Source of the DNA: Pycnopodia helianthoides
Lineage: Eukaryota > Echinodermata > Asteroidea > Forcipulatida > Asteriidae
Length of the DNA stretch: 64,000 nt
Direction: 5' to 3'
Assembly (NCBI GenBank): GCA_032158295.1
Contig: CM063260.1
Location: 5,961,501-6,025,500 of the forward strand
The notes beneath the pieces are model-generated. The model was not told the DNA's origin, made no database searches, and worked only from the letters and a program-made list of their open reading frames with translations. The stretch's first letter is position 1. Each line of letters begins with the position of its first letter. Of the stretch, positions 12,560-23,522 are shown one piece after another. A program made the translations under genes and the position numbers.

Positions 12560-12669
12560 TTCTGGTGATGAAACCAATGAGCCCTTAAAAAAAAAAGCCT
12601 TCAAGTTATGCATATGTTGTGAAGAGAAGGCGTTGGAGAAATAGGGACTAAAAACCCATTCCTCATGCA

Positions 12670-12760
12670 AGGCTCTTGGTCTGAAGCGGGATTCGAACCG
12701 GGGTCCACAGCGGCAACCACTAAGCTTAAGTCACCCCAAAGCCAATCTGGATGTTTATAC
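12670..12760 (-). mobile_element. tRNA-like SINE head or tRNA pseudogene
   Basis: On the minus strand AAGCTTAGTGGTT (A-box-like, two mismatches) is followed about 25 bases later by an exact B box GGTTCGAATCC. No cloverleaf closes. It lies 110 bases beyond the long inverted repeat. Confidence 0.4.
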
Positions 12761-14923
12761 AAGCTTTGAATTGACGATTGCGTTTGAGGAACTTTGATGT
12801 TTTTCAGCTCTAACTACAAAGCAGGAACTTTTGTTGATTTTTTTCTTTCTCTGAGTTCAGCATTTTCCCCAGATCCGGTTCTTTTCAGTGTATTTTCCCC
12901 CTTTTTCTTTCTCATTATCATCGGATGGTTAGGGGTGTTTGATCAACCGATCAGATAAGCTCTAAACAACAGTTTAATTTATATTTAAATCCATAGTGTA
13001 ATAAACTCGGAATTACATGAACAAAGTTCATCACAGTTTTCCCCTAAACCTTTCATAGATTTTTGTGTGTGCGTTTGCGGCTGTTTTTTTTCTCTTTCTT
13101 CTTCACCTTTTCAGTGTACATATTGATTTAAGGCCTCACTGATGTTTACTTACTTCAAGTTGTTACATAACCCGCACCAAATTTTGCTGCATTTTCTATG
13201 AAGATTGTCTGCCTATTGTGTTGTTGCCTAGGTGATGCACTAAGTATGCATGTGGGTGTTTTCCTTATGTTCATCCAAGGTTGACTTTTTGGAAGGGGTA
13301 CATGAAGTGCCACACATGTACTTACATGTTTAAATTTTGTCAAGTGCTAACTTAACAACTGTGATTATGGAGGTGCCTCCATTGTATACAATTGGGTCTG
13401 TACACGTTACCTGTGGAAACCGGTCCTACGTCAGTCGTTTCAACTTTGATTAAGTTTAATTCATCGCAACTTTGTGAAATGTTTCCTTGTGCAAATTAAT
13501 CATTGCGCTCTCCGTGCAGACTTTTATATAAAAAAAAAAGGAAAAAAAAAGCAGAGTGGAAAGGAAAACAAGAAAAAAATGCCATAGTTCAAGGAAGCTG
13601 TGAACTTTGGGGGTGCACAAACAATTGCAATTTGCGACTATAAACCTTGACAAATTGGTGCCATCCTGTCCTGTTTGCTGCGGGTAATGTTTAATGTTAT
13701 AAATGGGCCCCCATTTTGTACATGTATTGCGTACAAAAGGACTATTTATGTTCGTCGGTGTGTAAACAAGTGCAAACAGTAACCATGGTAGTTGGAGTAG
13801 ATAAAAGAAACGCGGGCTGGGCTGTTGCGAACTATTCCCCCCCCCTCCATAAAGTCAGGTCGGGTTATTTTGAGGTTGCTTATAATTAGCATACTTGGGG
13901 TTTTGTACGTCATACCAGCGAAGATACAATCAAGTTGAGCTTTTGGCTCTTTGAATGGAGTGACTCTGCTTTTACTAAGCAGTGGGCCATTTGAGTTGAG
14001 TTTTACACGGGGTGTTGTTATTCACGGAGCAATTACATAAACAACAAAGATGGGGGAATACATGGGGTACAGGTGTATGGGGCACTCTTAATGCCAGCCC
14101 AGCGTACATTGTCTGGTAAAAAAAACTGCTACCGGCTAGGAAACACCACATCTCAACTTGCCCTGTGGCTACTAAAGAACTGTGCAACCTATTTGTTCAT
14201 ACTTTGTTTTTTTTCCTAGAAATGTTTTTTAGTGTGCGAATGTTCTTCATTTTGACCTTTTAAACTTGTTGTGATCGCTGCCATCAATACATCAGAGAGA
14301 ACCATTTATGGCGTTTACATGCTTAAAATCTGGGCTACTGCTAAAACTTCCTGGGGGCAAGTCAAACGCACAGTTTATGAGCCAGGTGGGCTACTTTTTG
14401 AAAAGCCTGGAAGTGCAAGGTCTGACACCCATGTTGGAAATCATTTTGTGTGTCCAAAAATGCAAGTTTGATATTTACAATGTGTAATAATACAGGGCTC
14501 GGAATGAACACTGGAGACCTGAGGCCAGTGATTTTAGCCATGGGACAGTTAACTCACAACTGGACAAGTCCAATGGTCTTGTGGTTTTTTAATTGAATAA
14601 TATTACTTTACTGTGATACACATAGGGCCTATTAGATATCTTTCATAAAACAAAATCATATTCAAATGTTGACTTTCAGTCTGTTAAACACATTTCTGTT
14701 CTTTGGAGTATAGAGGCATACTTGCCCATAAGAAAAGTCAGATAAATCTTCTCTTTGTGCTTAGAATTCAAATAAAAACAGACACTTTCATACGTTTCAA
14801 GTGTTTTCTCAATTTGATTCTGGTCTTTTAAAGCAATTTCTGGTCCCGTAAACATCTAGAGTGACGAGCCAAGAAGTCCTGTGGACACTCTCCCCTAAAT
14901 TCAAGCCCTGTAATAAAACACAA
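12761..14923. other. Gene-free DNA
   Basis: AT-rich with several A and T runs. No supported feature. Confidence 0.45.
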
Positions 14924-15035
14924 CAGGCCTGGAATTTCATCTTTGAGAGGGCAAGGCTGGCCATTTTCATTTTTGCAAAGGGGGCACCAAGGCCAAGACC
15001 AGGCGCAACAGAGGCCATGGCCTCCGTGCAATTCA
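14924..15035 (+). mobile_element. MITE family F, copy 3 (shortened)
   Basis: CAGGCCTGGAATTTCATCTT at the left and GCCATGGCCTCCGTGCAATT at the right, lacking the middle of the longer copies (about 112 bp). Confidence 0.82.
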
Positions 15036-15190
15036 ACATTTAAAGCTCTATTCCATCAAGATCTAAAGTGCCCACGATAGAAATTAACATAGATAGAGGA
15101 AAGTCCTGGAGAGCTTTACGAAATAGAGACAAACGAATGGAGTCCCTAATTACAGCTACATGGGAAGTTTGTTTCAAATCAATGCACATT

Positions 15191-15581
15191 TAAAGGAACA
15201 TTACAGAATTGGTAAGAAAAAAACTTGTAAAACATACTTTTGATCACAGATTTCCACAAAATTTACACGGTCCAATGATGATGATAGTGGAAAACATCCC
15301 TTGAAATATTTCTGTCTGAAATGCCATATTTGATGAGAAATGAATAAACTAATTTTCCGATTGGAGTTTATCGCTCAGTGAGCGTTTTATTCATTTGTTG
15401 AATCTATATGATTTCATGCAAATGTGTAATCGGTTTTTCGCTATTTTCTCGTGACCCAGATGGCCGATCGATCTCAAACTTCTACAGGTTTGTCAGTTTA
15501 TGTATATGGTGGATTACATAAAGTGCTTACACTGCCAGCAACTGTTTTGTTAGCAAAAACCAATTCTGTAATGTTCCTTTA
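15191..15581 (+). mobile_element. MITE family A, copy 1
   Basis: About 390 bp, bounded by terminal inverted repeats reading AGGAACATTACAGAATTGGT, with TTAA on both outer edges (15190-15193 and 15579-15582), the target-site signature of piggyBac-type elements. No coding sequence. Internal landmarks are ATCGCTCAGTGAGCG (itself palindromic) and GATGGCCGATCGATC. Confidence 0.9.
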
Positions 15582-17632
15582 AATCCCATACAAAGTGGAC
15601 AGAACAATAACTAGCCAAACCACTGTACATTTTTCTGTACATGTACATTCTGCAAAAAATACGAAGAAATATAAACATGAAAATGAATCGGTAAGTTATT
15701 ACCAATTCTAATAGATTTGCAGGGTGGATTATGTAACTCGCTTCAATAAAAAAAAAAACACGTCTGTTCTGTGTGTGATCAATGTTCACTTGCATAAATC
15801 TGCAGGTTGGGTTGCTTGTAATGTTTTCATTAAAATACTAATTGCATTGATTTTTCTCCCTGAATTCTGCCCATTCATGGATTAGAAAGTGGAAATGGGC
15901 AATCAATAGTGCGGCTTTTATTTTTGTTCGTTTCATCAAATGTACTTTTTCATAGGTTCGTAAACAAACAAAAAAATAGTCTACTGCTGCTGTCACTACT
16001 AATACAGTTGTGATTTGTTTTATTTATTTTTTTAATTTTTCTTCTCTTTTAGAGGGGTTTGTTATTTATTATTCCAATTTGTTGCACTTCAGATTGCGAT
16101 ATTTCTTTGAATGTTCCACACCAGCATCCTCATGTTAAATTTTTTAGAGTCTGGGTGTATTTTTTTGCCATAAATAGAAGGCGGTGCATTGTTGGAGGTA
16201 ATGGCTTTTGGTGACACTGTGCACAGATCTCAAATTCTCTCTGGACCTGTACATTGAAATCACTGGACTGCAGGCCTGAGTCCGGTTATTCACCGAGTCT
16301 GTGGTTATTTTGAGTTTTGGAGCCACAGCACTCAATCCGAAATGTCCAGAGTTACAATCACAAGATGAGCACAGATTTTGCAGGATGTTTGATTGAGGTT
16401 TACAGAGGTCATCTTAGGTGGTAAGGTTCCCAAGTTTGACAGATTCCAAACTCAACCTGCCCCCCCCCCCCCCCGCCTCCGAAGAAACAATATAAATAAA
16501 TATCCTATATTGCACCACATGCACATAAAGTCACAGACAAGATCTCTCAAAATTTTAATTCCAGATCTTTTCCAATTTTGAAAAATGTAGACACGGAAAA
16601 ATGTTTGATGTTGACAGATTTGGTCATGAAAGTGAACAATGGCCAATTTGGAGATTCATGACTGTTGACAATCATTACGTACAGAAAACGGAATTAATTA
16701 TCTCAACAAATCGCTGTTTGTTTCTGGTTTTTGTTCCTACCAAATTTAAGCCCGCTTGAGAATTTCCAAATGAAGCAAACATATACTTCACCTGTGATCA
16801 CTCACCTCATTTATTTCTAACTTTTGTAACAAATGTTATCACCTGGTGCAACTGACACAAAAAAGTTATCCCGAAAAAGTCACCCAAAAAACCACCCCCC
16901 ACAGACGCCAGTTTTGCCCTTTGTGACACTCTTTTGAACCTTTGAACAAGACGACGATATTCTTTTACAAAAATAAATGGATCTTTCCCTCACAATGCAC
17001 TGGGAAAAAAAAAGCCCCACAGTGTCGGGTTAGTTTACCCTGAGCATTGCTGAGTTACCATGGTGTTGCTTAGAGCAGTGTTGCCATAGCTTCGGGAGTA
17101 AACAAAGCCCAAATCGCACAGCATAATGATCGAAAAAAATGAAAAACTCCTGTATGTAAAGTCATTAAATACGTGTGTGTAGAGGTACCTACCGTCTATG
17201 AACATGTGGATCTACTGAGGTGGTTTGACTTGTTTATTCTGCTATTGAGTGTGGTTTCAAACCCATTTTGTGAGGATTAAATGAATTTGCATACCTTATT
17301 TATCCGTCTAGCACATGTGCACAAGTGGATATTTTTTGTGGCGATTGCTGTTAAAGTTTGGATAGTGCTATGTACTTGTCGGGAATGTCCGTAGTGCTAT
17401 ACATTTTGCTTATTGAAGTGTTGTGATAACAATGACAAAGCTGCTGATTTTTTTTTTTTAACGTATTTTTCAATTACCAGTGAATTTATAATTTTAAAAG
17501 GTGAATGTTTTGGGCTCAGAATCCTTAGAATCAGAGGGCAGAGTAATTTTAGGAACAGGCCAGTATCCTGACACCAAAACATGTCCAGTGGTCTAGTGTG
17601 TTTTCAAATCATGTACCATCCAAAGGTAAGCG
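15582..17632. other. Gene-free DNA between MITE A copies 1 and 2
   Basis: A 15-C run at 16460 and no other supported feature. Confidence 0.45.
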
Positions 17633-18024
17633 TAAAGGAACATTACAGAATTGGTAAGAAAAAAACTTGTAAAGTATACCTTTTGATCACAGATTTACAT
17701 ACAACTTACACTGTCTAATGATGATGAAAGTAGAAAACATCCCTTGAAGTATTTCTGTCTGAAATACCATATTTAATGAGAAATAAATAAACTAATTTTC
17801 CGATTGGAGTTTATCGCTCAGTGAGCGTTTTATTCATTTGTTGAATCTATATGATTTCATGCAAATGTGTAATCGGTTTTTTACTATTTTCTCGTGACCC
17901 AGATGGCCGATCGATCTCAAACTTTTACAGGTTTGTCAGTTTATGTATATGGTGGATTACATAAAGTGCTTACACTGCCAGCAACTGTTTTGTTAGCAAA
18001 AACCAATGCTGTAATGTTCCTCTA
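17633..18024 (+). mobile_element. MITE family A, copy 2
   Basis: Near-identical to copy 1 along its whole length, in the same orientation. The right terminal repeat has one change (TTCCTCTAA), and the left flank is GTAA instead of TTAA. Confidence 0.9.
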
Positions 18025-18184
18025 AAGGTCATACATTGGTAATGACTCCGAAAATAAATGTTTGTACTTTTTTTTATCCGAAAGCCTACTTGTTTTAGAA
18101 CTTGATATTGGTAGTAAACATCCTGCCAAATTATTCTGAAGTAACCCCGATGATTGGAAACTTAATTCTGGAAAGATTGCCTAA

Positions 18185-18445
18185 AGGTGACTTTTGGAGA
18201 TTCAAATTCTGCTGGTGTCCGTTGGTGGATACTGCGGTCAGAGATGCGGCTGGTACCCGCTGTCAACTCCCTAAACATGGATAGATTTGACGTTTTGGAT
18301 GAAAATACCGTTACAGTTTTTGGGGCATTTTTTACAACAATAAGACAGCTCTATTCCGCTGAAACTTTCACAGGTGGCTTTTATTGTATTGTTGTTGATA
18401 ATTTGGCTTATAAATCAGCATTGCATGATTCACTTTGAAACTTTC
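18185..18445 (+). repeat. Repeat family C, copy 1, with an open frame
   Basis: Shares about 230 bp with 22705-22945 in the same orientation, including GGTACCCGCTGTCA, GATTTGACGTT and TTTATTGTAT...TTGATAATTT. The frame 18187-18438 stays open for 83 codons and the aligned part is open in both copies for over 40 codons (pattern LRxEMxLVPAVxSLN). The protein is not recognised. It may be a fossil coding segment of a larger element or chance. Confidence 0.6.
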
Positions 18446-19154
18446 TAAGTTTATGTGGTGTGTACTTAAAATGTACATTTAGAAAGATTTGACATGAAAC
18501 ATTTAGTAAATGAACGTCTTTCTTCAAAGAAATTCGCAGATACATACAACAAAATGTATTTTGAAATTCTACATTTTTCATGATTTGAACAAATACTACT
18601 AAAATAAAACACGTACAAAAAGAAAAAAATTAAGAAAATGAAGGACAATATTGTCCATTGTCTACAGCTTCCTGCACTGGGTTTAAATTAGTTTCCTGTA
18701 CCCTCAAACAACAAAAAAGTAAAATTATCGGGAAAAAAAAAAACCTGTCTAGTTGCATGTCTTAGGATGTAGCAAATTAGATGCATAATTTGTGGTCAGG
18801 AAAAGCACCAGATATTGTCAATTTGGTGAGGGAGTTTCACCTAGTTTAATGATTAACCAGCGTGTGGCAAGGTCCTTTGTGATGACTGGGCATACTCGAC
18901 CCTTAAGAAAGAGGAAATCAGCCAGTTGTTTTTTTTCCCCCCAAACTCAGACAATGGATTTTTGTTCATTACTCTTATATTAGAGTTTGTAAACTTATCG
19001 GTTGTGCACTTCGGGAGGAAGACATCGCCTGCATGCGTGCAGTAAGGATTTAATTACAAAATCAAATTAGAGCTGTTATAAAACAAAAGGACAAATACTA
19101 ATTGTCCAAAATGGTGCGGTCTGTTTAGTTGGAGACATATTTAGTAAAAAACGT

Positions 19155-19546
19155 TAAAGGAACATTACAGAATTGGTTTTTGCTAACAAAACATTTGCTG
19201 GCAGTGTAAGCACTTTATGTAATCCACCATATACATAAACTGACAAACCTGTAGAAGTTTGAGATCGATCGGCCATCTTGGTCACGAGAAAATCGTGAAA
19301 AACCGGTTACACATTTGCATTAAATCATATAGATTAAACAAATGAATAAAACGCTCACTGAGCGATAAACTCCAATCGGAAAATCAGTTTATTAATTTCT
19401 CAACAAATATGGCATTTCAGACAGAAATATTTCAAGGGATGTTTTCTAATATCATTATCATTAGACTGTGTAAGTTTTATGTAAATCTGTGATCAAAAAG
19501 TATATTTTACAAGTTTTTTTCTTACCAATTCTGTAATGTTCCTTTA
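19155..19546 (-). mobile_element. MITE family A, copy 3 (inverted)
   Basis: Full-length reverse-complement copy. Both terminal repeats are intact and TTAA lies on both edges (19154 region and 19544-19547). Carries a changed ATCGTGAAAAACC segment near 19292 relative to copies 1 and 2. Confidence 0.9.
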
Positions 19547-22115
19547 AGGCGGGGTATTCTTCCTTCTTTAATCATTTTTTTCCCCTCATGAAATCAGTGA
19601 ATTTGTTCTTAAGGTTGCCTGAAAAAGTCTACAAAAGCAGATGATGTAGGTCTTTTGAACTCAATAAAAAAACCTTTTTACCTTTTTTTTCCAAGGGCCA
19701 AATATCTTGCCTGTCGTTAAAACATGTTAAAAATGGACAGTATCATTTAAAGTAAATATATTCTATCGTTTCAGTTGATTTTTAACATCTGTCTGTCTTG
19801 GGCTTAGACTATTCCTTCGTATATTGGGGGGAAAATTTTTTTTAAAATTCAGTAACTTTGATGCCTTTACTTTGTTTGTACCAAAAGGTTTGACCATATT
19901 CTCCTTTATGAGTCTCAAACACTTTGTTTAATCTACTCTGACAATGTAGTGTCCCTCTTTTATTTCCTGTTTCCTGTTTATTTGTTTTTTGGACTTTTTT
20001 CCCCCCCATTTGTTCTTTAACTTGTTATACTAATTCCTGGGAAAGGAAATACAAAATACGTTCATTGCACTATGGGGATGGTAGTCTTTGGAAGACTTAA
20101 TTTTGAACTATAAATATACACAAATAATTATTATTTTTTTTTTGACCTGCGAGACCCCAAATTCTTTGGAAAACCATATTTCTATATTTCTGACTTTTAT
20201 AAGGAAGTCACAAAGCTGGACTTATTAACAGGTACTAAAGCCCCTTTTCACACTTCAAGTATTTCCCTGTGAAATTTGTGTTGATCTTTTCACACTTGAG
20301 CTGCTAACCATGGCAAACTGCTGGGCAATGTCCATTCCAAGTAAAATGTCCACCCCCTGCTTGGGAGTAGGATTAGGTTAGATACCAGCCCCCCCCCCCC
20401 CCCCCGGGGTAAGCATGCTGAGTGTTCATTTTCCGAAGGAAAATTGCAGGTGTGAAACCAATGAGTTGGGCAGTGAGGATAAAACACCCCAGGAATTTGG
20501 GGGGTTTAAATTCCCTGGGAATTAGCTCTGTTGTGTGAAACGAACTTAACATTCTGATTTCCTCTTTAAAAAAACCCACCCGAAACAAAACTGTAAAAAA
20601 TACCGCTAAGTTGTAAAACATGGTCATTATACATAGTACATGTGTATAATTATGTGCTGCCAGTCTCCCCTTTTTCACCTCGTGAAATGGAATAATCCAG
20701 ATTTAAGCTTGTGACTCACATGTACTCAATATTTGTATTAATTCTTTTGCTTTACTTGGACTGGATGCTTAGAATTCATTTTTGGGTCCTCTTAAATATC
20801 CCCTCCCTCCTTCTTATGACAGCAAAAATACAATAAAGCAAATCAGTGAAAGTTTTTAAATGACTGAGTTTTGTGAACATGCTGAATGTTTTGTATTCCG
20901 TTTTTCCCACAGTATTCTACAGACAATTAAACAAAAGTACCTTTGCACCTTCCAACCCCCTTAGTCATTTTATGTGTGTTTATTGTCGAATTAACTCCTC
21001 TCTGTGACATCACAACGTTTGCTTACTTTCCATTGTGAATTTAGTGAGCGATGGAGTTTTGCCCCTCTTTGATTCTGGTCTTAAAACAAAATTGTGGTCC
21101 TGTGAAAGTTTTTGATCTAACTGTCCAACAAGCCTTGCGGTCTTGTTGACTGTCACAGTCGTTGGTCATTTTTTATAAAGTGATCAACTCCTGACACGTT
21201 TAGATGGCCTGGAGTATAAGTTGGTTTTGCAATAATTATATGCAGTTGTCCTTTATTCAAGATCGGGACTGGTGATCATCTTCCTGAGTTCATGAACCCA
21301 CAGACCGTACGTTTCATTTTAAGTATGTTCGGTTGAGAGACCATCAGACCTTCAGAGGGCACCTGGTCTTAGGCAGACTGTAGAGCTATATGGGCAGACA
21401 GCCGTTGTGGCGCAATGCACCAACATAAACCCATCAGTTGTGTAATGTCTCTGTTGTTTGTCTAATTGTATGAATTTAGGGAAGATATCTTTTAATCACC
21501 ACCATGTGCCTAGACTTGGCAGATTTTGTTATTTTTGACTCCATTTCAGGAAGAATGTCTGGATAAACAATTTAAGAAACATAAATAAAAGTTAAATGTT
21601 TTTGAATTGTAGAATCTACTATGTCAATATGGGAAACATTGGAAAATGTCAATTTAGGCCAAATAAAAAAAAAACATGTTTAGCCTCCCCGCTTCCTTTA
21701 AAGAGGTCGCCTGCTTTTTAAAGATTTGTTTAAATAATAAATTTGATGATCTCTGCTAAAAAAAAGAGTTTAAAATACATAACATCGTAATTTTTTACTT
21801 AAGCACATCAAAAAAAAGCACAGAAAAATGCTGGCAGCCATCTTGAAAAGTAGCCCAGCCGGTTGACTTGAAACAAGTGTCGGGCCGCCATTTAAAAAAA
21901 AAAAGAGAAAAAAAAAGGCCTGTCTCCTCCTCTTTTTCTAAAAGGCAGGACGCTAAACACGTTTTTATTTATTATTATTTTGCCTTAGTACATGAACTTT
22001 ACTTTGACAGTTTTGGTTAAGTTAAAGGTGGTCAGATCTTGCAGCCATTTTGTGGCCACTATGGGCATTTCGGTACAAGACGCTTGCGTCCGCTGTGGTC
22101 TCCAAAATGGTGAAA
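19547..22115. other. Gene-free DNA
   Basis: A 17-C run at 20389. The frame on the minus strand through this run (20373-20678) is low-complexity. Nothing else supported. Confidence 0.45.
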
Positions 22116-22435
22116 GACCAAATACAGGATTGGTAGTAATTGAGCTTAACATTTGATTACCACAATCAGAAGCTCACCAAGTCAACCCTCTAAAAACAGT
22201 ACCACTGTACCAGTCCTCCGGAGAAATTTTGTCCATCTGAAAAAAACTGTCACAAAGTCAAAATTACAGCGTTTGGAGAGAGACTTCCAAAGTTGTTGTT
22301 GCTTATTGTGATTGCCGCAGTCGAAATTAGCCGAGAAAGACAAACAAGTTTTGTGTCTTGTCAGGAGTTTAAGTATATTATCCCAAAACCGTGATCGAAT
22401 TTGAAAAAAAAGGTTATCACAGTTTGGTTTCATGG
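22116..22435. mobile_element. Degraded TTAA-MITE fragment (A/B relative)
   Basis: Begins with AATACAGGATTGGTAG, as in the A' terminus, and carries AGTACCACTGTACCAGTCCT and GGAGAAATTTTGTCCATCTG, which recur in diverged form at about 62460-62510. No intact right end seen. Confidence 0.4.
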
Positions 22436-22545
22436 TATATGGTTATTGAAAACTAGAGGATGGGAATGACTTTTTCTCCTGCAAAAAAACATAGTTGCTC
22501 ATGCACTTTCCATTTAGAGTTACGGTCATCGATTGGTAAGTTGTC

Positions 22546-22710
22546 CAAAGGTTGATGACCATTAAAACTAACTTGGTGAGAAGTACTGCAGCTGTTGATA
22601 GGGATACATTATTTTGAGAAAGGATTCCCTTCGAAGTAATATGGTTTTGATAATTTTTCACCCAAAAAATTTTTGAATCTGAGAAATGATTCATGAATGA
22701 ATCGTTTCTC
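22546..22710 (-). mobile_element. Half of a MITE B element joined to family C
   Basis: Segments such as GATGACCATTAAAACTAACTTGG, in shortened form, and TTTTTCACCCAAAAAATTTT match the left half of B copy 2, including the GAGAAATGATTCATGAATGA palindrome region. Family C sequence follows directly, so this is a truncated or composite insertion. Confidence 0.5.
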
Positions 22711-22945
22711 AGATTTCCTAATCCTTGGTGTCTGTACGGGGATGCTGCGGCCAGAGATGCAGTTGGTACCCGCTGTCACCTCGCTAAACGCGGATGGATT
22801 TGACGTTCTTGATGAGAATACAGAGACAGTTTTGACTGTTTTCTCAACAAGTAGACACTGCATTCAGCTGTAACTTTCACACAGGTGACTTCCATTGTAT
22901 CTTTATTGATAATTTTGCCCATGAATCAGCGCTACGTTGACAAAA
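22705..22945 (+). repeat. Repeat family C, copy 2
   Basis: Direct copy of the 18185-18445 segment, moderately diverged. Its aligned frame reads LRPEMQLVPAVTSLN and runs to a stop within CAGCTGTAA near 22873. Downstream it still matches (CACAGGTGACTTCCATTGTA). Confidence 0.6.
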
Positions 22946-23384
22946 AAACCAACCTATGACCCTACCTTTAAGTTGAAATTTATGCAAAATTTCCTTCCTC
23001 CCAGATTCCTAACAATACACCCCACCGCACGCACATACGGCATACATGATAAAACACTGACTGTTTAGAGAAGATAACAAAACATTTGATCGAGGAAGAG
23101 TTCATTAAAAGGAACATCAGAACCCACAGTTCCTTTTGCCACCGGTATTATTTATAAATTTTGAAGGGGGGTCGTAATATAGTGCTGGAAATGCATTATT
23201 GACACCTCCTTCCTTTGAGGAAGTATCCCGGAAGCTAAAAGCAGATTGGGGGAGTTATTTTACAAGCATTTTTTTGGAGCAAATCTGTCTGTCCAAGCTT
23301 TGCTGTTGTTTTTTATAACCACGATAGTTCTCTCTAACAAGTCGTCAGCTACTTGCTGGAATGTGATTAATCCCAAAGTCCTAG

Positions 23385-23522
23385 GCCCTATTTCATGAAT
23401 CTGTTTATTTTTATATGAGAAAATGATGGTGAATGATCAGGGAACCAGTCACAAAACAACACATTTTGGCTGGTAACCGGTTTCCGCTAAGCAAGATTGT
23501 TCGATGCTAAGCGATTTTTGTC
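23385..23522 (+). mobile_element. Old MITE E-like fragment
   Basis: GGCCCTATTTCATGAATCTG, then ACATTTTGGCTGGTAACCGG and a CTAAGC-rich end match family E with many changes. Confidence 0.5.
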
